A stretch of 60,385 bases of DNA. It comes from Nitrospinaceae bacterium UBA3496 (GTDB lineage Bacteria; UBA8248). The stretch is taken from the NCBI GenBank assembly GCA_002377645.1, contig DFQF01000097.1, forward strand, positions 28,526-88,910. The letters are read 5' to 3'. The notes beneath the pieces are model-generated. The model did no database searches, was not told the DNA's origin, and saw nothing but the letters and a program-made list of their open reading frames with translations. The translations under genes and the position numbers were made by a program. Each line of letters starts with the position of its first letter. Position 1 is the first letter of the stretch. This document shows positions 51,504 to 60,297 of the stretch, piece after piece.

Positions 51504-52064
51504 GTGAAAGAAAAATCAGGAAAAATAGCTTTTGCGATATTTCTTATCCCTTTTGTAATAACTATTTTATGGGGTGTGTTAAGTCATTTCAACAGAATAG
51601 ATTATGATGAAAAAAACATGAAAGTTGTATTGGAAAGAGGTCTGGCAGTTCCTGATTTCTCTTTCCCGGATTTAGATGGAAATATAATTCAACTTTCTAA
51701 TTTTAAAGGGAAAGTAATTTTATTAAATATTTGGGCTAGTTGGTGTATCCCATGTTTAGATGAAATGCCTTCTTTGGAGAATCTTTATCAAAGTCTAAAA
51801 AGTTTGAACAAGAAATTTGAAATTGTTGCTGTAAGTATAGATGCTTTGGGGGCAGATGTTGTCAGGAAATTTGTGAAGAAATATAAAATTTCATTTCCTG
51901 TAGCTTTAGATCCTCGTCATAAAATAAAAAAATTGTATTCTGTTAAAGGAGTACCAGAGACTTTTGTAATAGATGCAAAAGGAATGTTAATTCAAAAAAT
52001 AGTTGGACCAAGAAAATGGGATGATAAAAAAACAATAGAATATTTCAATAAACTAACCCAATAA
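51504..52064 (+). CDS. TlpA/ResA/CcmG-family thioredoxin (second of two)
   Basis: A 186-residue, membrane-anchored thioredoxin: one helix (about 8-26), then FSFPDLDGNIIQLSNFKGK, the WASWCIPCLDEMPSLE active site (WCIPC) and cis-Pro in KGVPETF. Related to the first copy but with a different dithiol sequence and a shorter linker, so the two may serve different partners (for instance CcmH and apocytochrome). Start GTG 51504 after AGAGG. Last gene of the ccm operon; converges on the Ldh2 gene. Confidence 0.92.
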   Translation: MKEKSGKIAFAIFLIPFVITILWGVLSHFNRIDYDEKNMKVVLERGLAVPDFSFPDLDGNIIQLSNFKGKVILLNIWASWCIPCLDEMPSLENLYQSLKSLNKKFEIVAVSIDALGADVVRKFVKKYKISFPVALDPRHKIKKLYSVKGVPETFVIDAKGMLIQKIVGPRKWDDKKTIEYFNKLTQ

Positions 52065-52081
52065 AATCCTTTTTTCTTTAA

Positions 52082-53179
52082 TTACAATTCGTATCCAAGT
52101 CCCAGTTCCTTGTTTAATTCAATCATCTGTTCTCTTATAGGGGGAGTAATAGGGACTCCAAGTTTTAGGTTTTCTTCCTCCGAGAACTTTTCAGGTTCCC
52201 CGTGTATGTAGATTTTGTCCTCGCCTTCTACTTTTTTTGAGTTTCTGATAGTAGAAAACATTTCGGACATTTCATCATGAATTAAAGAAGGAGAACGAAA
52301 TCCTTCCAGTTTTATTGCACCCATAAAGTGCCCTGTGCCCGCCTTGCTGTTTCCACCTGCACCTGCCATTCGTTCTTCTAAATTTGAACCTGCTAATACA
52401 CCGCATAAAAGATCAACCATTAAGGACAATCCATATCCTTTATGCCCACCTGTAGAATCTCCTTCTCCTCCTAGAGGAAGTAGAGGAACGTCATAATTAA
52501 GAATACTTTTTTCGTTCAAGGATGGTTCTCCGTATGCTTCTGGCACCCATCCTTTTGGAATTTTTTTCCCTTCTCTCAGTGCGGTTTCAATTTTCCCAAC
52601 TGCGACTGTTGAAGTTGCCATATCTAAATGGAAGTCAGTTTTCTCAGGTCCTCCAGGAATAGCGACACTCATTGGATTTGTTCCAAAAATTGCTTCAGCT
52701 CCAAAAGTCGCAGTAGACCTTCTTCCACCGTTAGACATACTGATTCCAATAAATCCTCTTTCCATTGCTTTCTTTGCCCAATAACCTGCGTAACCAAAGT
52801 GATTGCTGTTTCGTACTGCGACAAAACCACTTCCATGTTCTTCGGCCATACTAAGAGCTTCTTCCATCGCACGATTTGAAGAAATTATGCCAAGTGCATT
52901 GTCAGCATCTAGGGTGCCAGTAGTGTTGCTGCCACGATTGAAAATCATTTTTGGTTTATTATTTATTACTCCATTTCCAAGGCGAACCATAAAGAAAGTT
53001 AAACGTGCAGCTCCGTGACTTCTAATACCTCTAAGATCAGCACTAATTAAAACTTCGGAAATAAGTTTGCAGTCTTCATCAGGAACACCGACCGAAGCGA
53101 ATACTTTATAAGCAAATTCTTTCACAAATTCGGCAGGATACCGAACCGTTCCTTTGGGTAATTCTCCAGACTCAACCAT
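52082..53179 (-). CDS. Ldh2/malate-L-lactate dehydrogenase family oxidoreductase (paralogue 3)
   Basis: A 365-residue Ldh2-type dehydrogenase with SHGAARLTFFM, LDADNALGII, SNHFGYAGYW with the catalytic His, and GTNPMSVAIPGG; it has an insertion of some 15 residues near EERMAGAGGNSKAGTGHF. The third paralogue in this window and again well diverged. Product of the reaction is an oxo acid; substrate open. A single-gene leftward unit, AAAGG nine bases before the ATG, diverging from the dehydrogenase at 53321. Confidence 0.9.
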   Translation of the reverse strand: MVESGELPKGTVRYPAEFVKEFAYKVFASVGVPDEDCKLISEVLISADLRGIRSHGAARLTFFMVRLGNGVINNKPKMIFNRGSNTTGTLDADNALGIISSNRAMEEALSMAEEHGSGFVAVRNSNHFGYAGYWAKKAMERGFIGISMSNGGRRSTATFGAEAIFGTNPMSVAIPGGPEKTDFHLDMATSTVAVGKIETALREGKKIPKGWVPEAYGEPSLNEKSILNYDVPLLPLGGEGDSTGGHKGYGLSLMVDLLCGVLAGSNLEERMAGAGGNSKAGTGHFMGAIKLEGFRSPSLIHDEMSEMFSTIRNSKKVEGEDKIYIHGEPEKFSEEENLKLGVPITPPIREQMIELNKELGLGYEL

Positions 53180-53320
53180 GTGAACGCCTTTCTATATCTG
53201 TATGAGTTATAATTTAAACTTATTAAAACATATTTATCGGTTGTGACGAACATGGTTTACACGAAAATATTTGTTTGAGAAAATAAATTTGATTACATAA
53301 TAAAACTTTGGAGAATTACA

Positions 53321-54367
53321 ATGGTTCAAATTGCAGTTATTCAAGGAGATGGAATTGGGAAAGAAGTAATGCCTGAAGCAGAAGCTACTTTGTTGCAGGC
53401 TGCAGAAACTGCAAATTTTAAAGTTGAATTTGAGCATTTTGATTGGGGAAGTGATCGTTATTTGGAAGAAGGTAGCGCTCTTCCAGAGGACGCTTGCGAA
53501 ATTCTTGCTAAAAACTTTGATGGTATTTTCCATGGGGCAGTTGGAGATCCAAGGGTAGGAGGTTCTATTGTGCAAGAACAGATACTGCTTGGTCTTCGTT
53601 TCGGATTAGATCTGTATGCAAATATTCGTCCTTCCAGACTTTATCATGAAGATTTGACCCCTATCAAAAATAAGAAAGCAGGAGAAATAGATCATGTTGT
53701 TGTACGTGAAAATACCGAAGGTCTTTTTGTGAATATGGGTGGTTTTTTTAAGGAAGGTACAAAAGATGAGATTGCAGTGCAGGAAGAAATTCATACATAT
53801 AAAGGGGTTGAACGAATTATCCGATCCGCTTTTTTGTATGCTGAAAGACATCACAGGAAAAAAGTGACAATGGCGGATAAAGCGAGTGGTTTGAAATATG
53901 CTGGAGGAATATGGAGAAGAATTTTTGAGGAAGTTCGTATAGAATTTAGTCATATAGATTCAGAAGCTAAACATATTGATGCGGTTGCTATGGAATTAAT
54001 CCAACACCCTTCAGATTTTGATGTTTTGGTCACTAATAATATGTATGGTGATATCCTAAGTGATGTAACCTCGGGCTTGGCAGGAGGTATTGGACTTGCA
54101 CCCTCTGTAAATATGAATGTTGACGGCATATCTCTTTTTGAACCGGTGCACGGAACAGCTCCAGATATTGTTGGAAAGGGTATAGCTAATCCTGTTGCAT
54201 CAATTCTTACTGGTGCTCTTATCCTAGATCATCTAGGATGTGAGGAAGGAGCATCTTTGATTCGGCAAGCAGTTGAAAGTTCTATAGCAGATGGATGTAG
54301 AACTCCTGATTTAGGTGGGAGCCTTTCTACTGAGGAATGTGGTAAGGAAATCAGAGTTCGTTTGTAG
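53321..54367 (+). CDS. Isopropylmalate/isocitrate/tartrate dehydrogenase family protein
   Basis: A 348-residue beta-decarboxylating dehydrogenase. It begins VQIAVIQGDGIGKEVMPEA, and has RENTEGLF, the substrate/Mg motif in TNNMYGDILSD, and the cofactor loop EPVHGTAPDIVGKGIANP. The NAD form and size fit LeuB (3-isopropylmalate) or the related tartrate/D-malate dehydrogenases; no leuA/C/D adjoins, so a role in catabolism of tartrate- or malate-like acids is as likely as leucine synthesis. GGAG six bases before the ATG. A cupin gene follows after 46 bases. Confidence 0.9.
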   Translation: MVQIAVIQGDGIGKEVMPEAEATLLQAAETANFKVEFEHFDWGSDRYLEEGSALPEDACEILAKNFDGIFHGAVGDPRVGGSIVQEQILLGLRFGLDLYANIRPSRLYHEDLTPIKNKKAGEIDHVVVRENTEGLFVNMGGFFKEGTKDEIAVQEEIHTYKGVERIIRSAFLYAERHHRKKVTMADKASGLKYAGGIWRRIFEEVRIEFSHIDSEAKHIDAVAMELIQHPSDFDVLVTNNMYGDILSDVTSGLAGGIGLAPSVNMNVDGISLFEPVHGTAPDIVGKGIANPVASILTGALILDHLGCEEGASLIRQAVESSIADGCRTPDLGGSLSTEECGKEIRVRL

Positions 54368-54413
54368 TAGTAAAACTATTTTTTAAAATTTATTCATTGT
54401 TTTGAGGAGAAAA

Positions 54414-54773
54414 ATGCCAGAAAAAAATGTGTTTAAAATTGACGAAATTCCGTTTCAGGAAGTGGAGTGGGGAACTTCCAAAGTAATTGTTGGACCAGAT
54501 GCAAATGGGTCAGAGCATTTGCGGGCAGGTATTACGGAATATGATCCAGAAACACCTCATGAGCCTCATAGCCATCCGGGACAAGAAGAAATCATATGGG
54601 TTTTGTCTGGGGAAGGTTATACCGAAACTCACGGGGTAAAAATGGAACTTAGGCCTGGATTAGTAGCATACATTCCATCTGGAATGGAACATAAAACGGC
54701 GGCTGTAGGTGGAAAAATGACAGCTATTATTATGAAGAGTCCTGTGAAAGATTCTTCAGGTGTAGCGAGTTAA
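54414..54773 (+). CDS. Cupin-domain protein
   Basis: A 119-residue single-domain cupin. Motif 1 reads HEPHSHPGQEEIIWVLSGEG, with two or three His and the Glu that bind metal; motif 2 is PGLVAYIPSGMEHKTAAVG with the last His. Such small cupins may be isomerases, dioxygenases or sugar-binding proteins; nothing here decides. ATG 54414 is chosen for the GAGGAG just upstream; the frame is open to 54402. Co-directional with the dehydrogenase at 53321, overlapping the convergent CapA-like gene by four bases. Confidence 0.87.
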   Translation: MPEKNVFKIDEIPFQEVEWGTSKVIVGPDANGSEHLRAGITEYDPETPHEPHSHPGQEEIIWVLSGEGYTETHGVKMELRPGLVAYIPSGMEHKTAAVGGKMTAIIMKSPVKDSSGVAS

Positions 54774-55825
54774 TTTCCTGGGTAAAGTTTTATTATAGAA
54801 TTTTTGATTTTTGTTTTAGTTGAAAATGGAAGATTGAGTTCATTGATAGATTGTAAAATAGTTCGGCCGTTTCCTTTTCTTGGGTTTAATATTTTCGGTT
54901 TTTCCCATGCGTTATTTTTGCATGGGATCAAGTAGGGATCCTTGACTCCGTTTTTATTTAATTTGCAACCGAAAATGAAAGTTTGTTTAGTTGCTTCGGT
55001 AAAGAAAGGTATGTCAAAGTCGAAGATTAAATTTCCCATACTGTATACAATAGGTCTCTTTTTGTAGAATTCGATCCCTTGGAGTACATGTGGATGACCT
55101 CCTAAGACGATGTCAGCTCCAGAATCTATAGAGGCATAAGCAATTTCTCTTTCGAAATCTTTTACTTTGTGAGTCATAGATGTTCCCCAGTGATGATTAA
55201 CTAAAACAACGTCAACCTTCTTTTTTAAAGCTTGAATATCTTTTTTCATTCTTTCTAAATCTTTTTGTAAAGTGTAGGTTTTATCTTCAGGAAGTGTGCC
55301 AGGATATTCGTGTTTGCCTCCCTTGAAAATATATTTTGTATTTATGCGAATGGGATTAATTCCAGGCCTGTTAGATTGTGCGTCAAATCCATTTGGAATT
55401 ATAGAACTGAAACACAACATGCCTAGTTTTAATTCTTCTTTTTCAATAATAGCGGGTTCTCTCGATTGTTTTAGGTTTTTCCCTGCGCCTGCGATTAGTA
55501 TTTGTTTAGAACGCATTAAATCTATAGTTTCCAGAAATGCTTTCTCCCCATAATCGAGAGCGTGGTTATTAGCGAAAGCCATAAGATTAAAGCCAGCATT
55601 TTTTAAGATATTTGCCATCGCAGGATCTCCGCGAAGACATATTTTCTCTGGTTGCTTTTTCCCGATCTTGCTTAAGGGTAGTTCAAGATTCCCAAAAGTA
55701 AAGTCGGAGTTTTGAAAAATATTTGTTAGCTTTCCAAAAGTATTTTCTCCAGACTTTCTATTGATTGCTATATCCCCGCAAGCAATAAAGGAATAGAAGG
55801 TTTTATTTTTTAGTTTTTGTGACAT
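54770..55825 (-). CDS. CapA-family (PGA_cap) metallophosphoesterase-like protein
   Basis: A 351-residue protein of the CapA/PGA_cap family, calcineurin-like fold. Marks are ACGDIAINR near the start, GNLELPLS, FANNHALDYG, VLVNHHWGTS and LGGHPHVLQGIE with the metal-binding His residues. CapA proteins take part in poly-gamma-glutamate capsule export, but most members, including cytosolic ones with no signal peptide like this, have no known role. No capB or capC nearby. Weak ribosome-binding site (AAGAAG). It follows the epimerase gene by twelve bases. Confidence 0.87.
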   Translation of the reverse strand: MSQKLKNKTFYSFIACGDIAINRKSGENTFGKLTNIFQNSDFTFGNLELPLSKIGKKQPEKICLRGDPAMANILKNAGFNLMAFANNHALDYGEKAFLETIDLMRSKQILIAGAGKNLKQSREPAIIEKEELKLGMLCFSSIIPNGFDAQSNRPGINPIRINTKYIFKGGKHEYPGTLPEDKTYTLQKDLERMKKDIQALKKKVDVVLVNHHWGTSMTHKVKDFEREIAYASIDSGADIVLGGHPHVLQGIEFYKKRPIVYSMGNLIFDFDIPFFTEATKQTFIFGCKLNKNGVKDPYLIPCKNNAWEKPKILNPRKGNGRTILQSINELNLPFSTKTKIKNSIIKLYPGN

Positions 55826-55837
55826 TTTTTTCTTCTT

Positions 55838-56239
55838 TTAGTGTGTGTCTTCTACTAATTCCCATAGAGTTCCCATTGTGCTTTCCGGTTTAATGAAAGC
55901 TATCGTATGTCCCATGAATCCAGGTTTAGGAACTTCATCTATGAGTTCAATTTTTTGTTCTTTTAGTTTAGCCATCACATCTTCTATTCCTGTTACATCA
56001 TACGCGACGTGATGAAGGCCCTCGCCATTTTGTTCTATGAATTTGTGTACCCCTGAATCTTCGTTTAGAGGTGAAATCGGTTCAATTAAATCACCTCCAA
56101 GATCGAGCATTGCTAGTTCTGTGTTCCCATCTTTAGATGGTTCCCTTCCAAGTAATTTTGCGCCCGCAGATTCGTATAACTTTATGGCAGCATCCATATC
56201 TTTAACAGCTATTCCGAGATGGTGTATTTTGTTAAACAT
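55838..56239 (-). CDS. Methylmalonyl-CoA epimerase-like VOC protein
   Basis: A 133-residue VOC-fold protein closely following methylmalonyl-CoA epimerase: IHHLGIAVKDMDAAIKLY at the start with the first metal His, a DLIEPISPLNEDSGVHKFIE middle block, GEGLHHVAYDV with the second His, and LWELVE with the metal Glu. It would interconvert (R)- and (S)-methylmalonyl-CoA in propionyl-CoA breakdown. No mutase or carboxylase genes are present nearby, so another glyoxalase-type reaction remains possible. Heads a two-gene leftward unit with the CapA-like gene. Confidence 0.85.
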   Translation of the reverse strand: MFNKIHHLGIAVKDMDAAIKLYESAGAKLLGREPSKDGNTELAMLDLGGDLIEPISPLNEDSGVHKFIEQNGEGLHHVAYDVTGIEDVMAKLKEQKIELIDEVPKPGFMGHTIAFIKPESTMGTLWELVEDTH

Positions 56240-56405
56240 ATTTTCTCCTTAATTTTTAGATTAAGTATATTAGTCTCAACTGAAAGAGAAGATCAATTTA
56301 TAAAAAGTTTTATTCATTTTTTCTGTTCTGTGGCTCCATTTATTTTGTAAGTTATGTATATTGTATTAACCACTCTACGATGGATTTTTCATTTCAAAGG
56401 AACCT

Positions 56406-57281
56406 ATGTCGGATAACTTTATTGGAATTTTTTGGGCTTTTGGAACTTCGATACTCGCAGCTATACAAGTAGTTATTTTATCCAGACCTTTAAAGGTCTT
56501 AGGGCACCTTGCAGCAACAATTTTAACTAATGTAGTGAATTTTGTAATACTCTTTACTCTTGGGATAATAACATATGAATCAGGACAGATTTCGTTCAGA
56601 GGTTTATTCTGGTTCGGTTTGCTGGGTGTCTTGGCGTATAGTTTTGGAAGATATGTTTTTTACAGAGCTTTATGGGAATTAGGTCCCCCAAGGTTGACCA
56701 CGATAGTTAGTACAGCCCCATTTTATGGAATTATTCTTGCGATTTTATTTTTAGGTGAAAATCCGAACTATATTCTTGTTGTAGGAACTGTTCTTGTAGT
56801 ATCTGGAGTAGTTTTAGTAAGTTATGAGCGTACAGATAAAAGTTTTTTTCAGAAAGGAATTGCCTGGGCATTTTTAAGTGCTTTTCTAATTAGCTTGAGT
56901 ATTTTTATAAGAAAAATCGGATTGGAGAGTATGCCGAATCCATTTTTAACTGTTGCTTGGTCAAATTTTATAGGTTTATTAACACTTTTTGGAATGAAGA
57001 AATTTATTGATCCTGACTTGTATCGTTGGGCAGGATCGAAAGTGATTTTTCTTGTGTTAATTGCTGCAATTTTAAATAGCATTTCACAATTCTGCATGAA
57101 TTATTCAGTTATGTACGGAGACGTCAGTGTTGTAACTCCGATAATCACCTCCTCTCCTATATTTTCATTACTTTTAACAGCAATCTTTTTGAGAAGGTCT
57201 GAACGTATTCGAGGCACTATGGTTTTTGGGGTATTTGTGACTGTTTTTGGAATGATTTTAATTGGTTTTTCTCAAACATAA
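56406..57281 (+). CDS. EamA/DMT-family transporter (second copy)
   Basis: A 291-residue transporter with ten predicted helices in two EamA repeats (IFWAFGTSILAAIQVVIL begins the first, GIAWAFLSAFLISLSIFI the second). Substrate unknown. It differs from the transporter at 7962 in length and sequence. Start ATG 56406 with AAAGGA upstream. The amino-acid ABC transporter genes follow after some 90 bases without an obvious terminator between. Confidence 0.92.
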   Translation: MSDNFIGIFWAFGTSILAAIQVVILSRPLKVLGHLAATILTNVVNFVILFTLGIITYESGQISFRGLFWFGLLGVLAYSFGRYVFYRALWELGPPRLTTIVSTAPFYGIILAILFLGENPNYILVVGTVLVVSGVVLVSYERTDKSFFQKGIAWAFLSAFLISLSIFIRKIGLESMPNPFLTVAWSNFIGLLTLFGMKKFIDPDLYRWAGSKVIFLVLIAAILNSISQFCMNYSVMYGDVSVVTPIITSSPIFSLLLTAIFLRRSERIRGTMVFGVFVTVFGMILIGFSQT

Positions 57282-57373
57282 ATTGTAGTTTTTTCATTAT
57301 TCTTTGTTTTTAATTTAATTTTTTCGTAAGATAGTATTTAAATTATATTTTAAGCCAAAATATGGAGATAGTT

Positions 57374-58462
57374 ATGAAGAGATCTCAATTTTTTCTTTCT
57401 GTGTTGTTTGTTTTTGTTAGTTTTGTTTTTTTTACTTTCTCGTTTTCCAAATTAAACGCTTATGAAAAAGTCGTCAAAATAGGATTTATGGCTCCTCTGA
57501 CTGGCGGTGCCGCAAGTTATGGATTGAGTATAAAAAATGGAGTTGATTTAGCAAATAAAGAAACTGGGAAAAAATTGCAGATAGTCTATGAAGATTCTAA
57601 GTGTAGTGGAAAGGATGCTGTGAATGCTATTAATAAATTAGTTTCAATAGATAAAGTCTCTGCAATTGTTGGTGAAGTTTGTTCTGGTGCAACTTTAGCA
57701 GCTGCTCCGATAGCCGAGCGTAATAAAGTTGTAATGATCAGTTCGTCTTCAACAAGTCCTAAGATTACAAATGCAGGTGTTTATATTTTTCGAACCGTTC
57801 CAAGTGATGCATTGCAGGGAGATTTTGGTGCGAAATATGTTTTTTCTAAAGGACATAGAAAGCTAGCTATTTTATTTAGTAACGAAGAGTATGGGATGGG
57901 ATTTGCGAAGGTTCTTACAAAGAGTTTTGCTAATGCTGGAGGTAAAATTGTTGCAAAAGAGAAATTTAAAAGAGACTCGACAGATTTGAGGACACAATTA
58001 ACAAAAATCAAATCTTCCAGCCCAGACTCGATTTATATTATCAGTAATTCTCCTCCATCTGCTGTTGCTGCTTTAAAACAAATAAAAGAACTTGGAATAA
58101 AATCTGCGTTATTTGGTTCTGAAGGTCTTAAGAGTGATGCAGTATCTAAGGGCTCAGCTGGTTCAGGTGAGGGACTTGTTGTTACTTCTGTGAGTTCTGG
58201 TACAACTCTTTTTGCTGAAAGGCATAAAAAAGCCTATGGGAAATCTCCTGGTCCATTTGCTGCACAGGCATATGATGCATTGAAAGCTATTTCTATTGCA
58301 GTTAGTAAAGGTGCCCGTAGCGGTAGTGAAATACAAGCTAAGCTTTCAGGTATTTCTTTTGATGGTGCTTCTGGTAGAATTAAATTTGATTCTAATGGTG
58401 ATGTTTCGGGAAACTACGATATTTTTGTTTTGAAGGGCGGTGTCTTTCTTCCTTCAAATTAG
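57374..58462 (+). CDS. Branched-chain amino acid-type ABC transporter substrate-binding protein
   Basis: A 362-residue periplasmic binding protein of the LivJ/Peripla_BP_6 type: signal peptide (about 1-28, ending SKLNA), then KIGFMAPLTGGAASYGLSIK, IVGEVCSGATLAAAPIAE and VMISSSSTSPKIT, the ligand-binding loops of this family. Relatives bind leucine, isoleucine, valine, amides, urea or aromatic acids. I start at ATG 57374, with GGAG six bases upstream, not at ATG 57362. livH follows after about 90 bases. Confidence 0.92.
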   Translation: MKRSQFFLSVLFVFVSFVFFTFSFSKLNAYEKVVKIGFMAPLTGGAASYGLSIKNGVDLANKETGKKLQIVYEDSKCSGKDAVNAINKLVSIDKVSAIVGEVCSGATLAAAPIAERNKVVMISSSSTSPKITNAGVYIFRTVPSDALQGDFGAKYVFSKGHRKLAILFSNEEYGMGFAKVLTKSFANAGGKIVAKEKFKRDSTDLRTQLTKIKSSSPDSIYIISNSPPSAVAALKQIKELGIKSALFGSEGLKSDAVSKGSAGSGEGLVVTSVSSGTTLFAERHKKAYGKSPGPFAAQAYDALKAISIAVSKGARSGSEIQAKLSGISFDGASGRIKFDSNGDVSGNYDIFVLKGGVFLPSN

Positions 58463-58551
58463 TTCCTCTTGAAGTTCGGATTGAAAAATATGGACAAGCA
58501 ATTTCTGCTTCATCGTTGTCGGCTTTTTAATTTTATATAGGGTCTGATAAG

Positions 58552-59427
58552 ACGGCTTCTCAACTATTTGTAAACGCACTTATCGCAGGTTCAATATACG
58601 CCTTGGTTGCGTCAGGATTTTCCCTTATATACTCAACTTCTCGATTTGTTCATTTCGCGCATGGTTCTACTTTGCTCTTGTCGATGTATTTTCTTTTTTT
58701 CTTGTTTGAAGTGGTTGGGCTATCTTTTTGGATTTCCTCGTTTTTTACGTTAGTGTTTTCTGTATTTGTTGGCATATCCATGAACAATTTAATATATAAA
58801 CAACTTCGAATTCGAGGTGCCAATAATGTCATATTGTTAATTGCTAGTTTTGCTCTTCTTATAATGTTTGAATCAGTTATTTTAATTCTGTTTGGAGCAG
58901 ACGTTAAAGTTATAGAGTTTTTGAAAATTGAAAAAGGATTTCAGTTCTTAGGCGCTGTTATCACTCCCTTGCAAATATTTATTGTGTTGTCATCAATAGT
59001 TCTGTTTTTTTTGTTCTTTATTTTTATGAAAAAAACAAAATTAGGGAAAGCAATGAGGGCAGTTTCCGATAACCCAGAAGTTGCGCAAATTGTAGGTATT
59101 TCACCAGAAAAAATTTATTTATGGAGTTTTGTTGTAGGTTCGTTAATCGCTGGTTTTGCGGCTGTATTTATATCTCTAGAGCAAAACTTAAGGCCAATGA
59201 TTGGAGCAGAAATTATGGTGAAAAGTTTTGCTGCTGCAATTATTGGAGGAATAGGTTCCGTTCCAGGTGCAATACTGGGCTCATTGGTGTTAGGTTTTTC
59301 TGAGAATTATGGAATCTGGTTCATTGATTCAGGTTATAAGGACGCGATAGGTTTTGGCATTTTGCTTGTTTTTCTTATTTTTAGGCCACGAGGAATTCTT
59401 GGTCTCAAGAAAGGATTAGACGAGTAA
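58552..59427 (+). CDS. ABC transporter permease, LivH type, probable non-standard start
   Basis: A 291-residue permease if read from 58552, the usual LivH length. Helices continue through GFSLIYSTSRFVHFAHGST to VPGAILGSLVLGFSENYG. The first standard start codon, TTG 58603, would remove the family-conserved N-terminus QLFVNALIAGSIYALVASG, which is fully encoded upstream in the same frame. No ATG, GTG or TTG precedes it before the stop at 58528. ACG 58552 has TAGGG about nine bases before it and gives xASQLFVNALIAGS; ATA 58537 is another option. Confidence 0.85.
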   Translation, partial: TASQLFVNALIAGSIYALVASGFSLIYSTSRFVHFAHGSTLLLSMYFLFFLFEVVGLSFWISSFFTLVFSVFVGISMNNLIYKQLRIRGANNVILLIASFALLIMFESVILILFGADVKVIEFLKIEKGFQFLGAVITPLQIFIVLSSIVLFFLFFIFMKKTKLGKAMRAVSDNPEVAQIVGISPEKIYLWSFVVGSLIAGFAAVFISLEQNLRPMIGAEIMVKSFAAAIIGGIGSVPGAILGSLVLGFSENYGIWFIDSGYKDAIGFGILLVFLIFRPRGILGLKKGLDE

Positions 59428-60297
59428 ATGGAAGGATATCTTATTCATTTTGCTGTTTTAATCGCAATCTATTCTATATTAACCTTGTCTCTTCAATTGT
59501 CGATAGGTTTTGCTGGTTTGCTAAATTTAGGGCACATTGCATTCTATGCCATAGGTGGATATTCATCATCTTTGTTGTCGTTGCAAGGAATCGATTTTCT
59601 GAGTTCTATTTTAGTCGCAGGTTTTGTGTCTTCATTTTTTGCTTGTTGTCTTTCTTTCCCGACTAGTAAACTCAAAGGCGATTATTTTGCTGTTGCTACA
59701 ATGGGTTTTTCGTTCGTTGTTTATGAAATTTCTTTAAATTGGATATCTTTAACAAAGGGTCCAATGGGGCTAACCGGAATCCCGAGGCCGGTTATTTTGG
59801 GATTTGTTTTTAATCAAAATGTCCATTTTCTGTTTCTCAGTATGATTTTCTTAATTTTCTGTTATATGTCTCTCTCTTTGATTGTTCGTTCTTCTTTTGG
59901 AAGGGTTGTGCAATCTGTTAGAGATGATGAACTAGCTGCAAAAGTTTTGGGGAAAAACACCAACAAGGTAAAAAGGATTGTTTTGAGTGTTTCTGCTTTT
60001 TTTGCAGGTCTTGCAGGTGGTCTTTACTCCCATTATATTAATTACATAGACCCTGATTCTTTTACTGTAATGGAATTGATTCCTGTCCTTTGTATAGTGA
60101 TCATTGGTGGTCTTGGTTCATTAAAAGGAACTCTAATTTCAACCGTTATTTTAGTGTTGCTTCCGGAGCCACTCAGATTTATCGGTTTTTCGTCTGATGT
60201 TATAGGTCCTGCAAGACAGATACTTTATGCAGTTCTTCTAATACTTATTTTGATTTATCGTCCTAAAGGTTTCTATGGAAGGTTTGGTCTGAAATGA
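59428..60297 (+). CDS. ABC transporter permease, LivM type
   Basis: A 289-residue permease with the LivM pattern: LTLSLQLSIGFAGLLNLGHIAFYAIGGY, GDYFAVATMGFSFVVYEI, and the EAA-like cytosolic loop SFGRVVQSVRDDELAAKVLGKNTNKVK. With LivH it forms the membrane part of the importer. The ATG directly follows the livH stop codon, and its own stop overlaps the next start (ATGA), so the genes are coupled. Confidence 0.93.
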   Translation: MEGYLIHFAVLIAIYSILTLSLQLSIGFAGLLNLGHIAFYAIGGYSSSLLSLQGIDFLSSILVAGFVSSFFACCLSFPTSKLKGDYFAVATMGFSFVVYEISLNWISLTKGPMGLTGIPRPVILGFVFNQNVHFLFLSMIFLIFCYMSLSLIVRSSFGRVVQSVRDDELAAKVLGKNTNKVKRIVLSVSAFFAGLAGGLYSHYINYIDPDSFTVMELIPVLCIVIIGGLGSLKGTLISTVILVLLPEPLRFIGFSSDVIGPARQILYAVLLILILIYRPKGFYGRFGLK

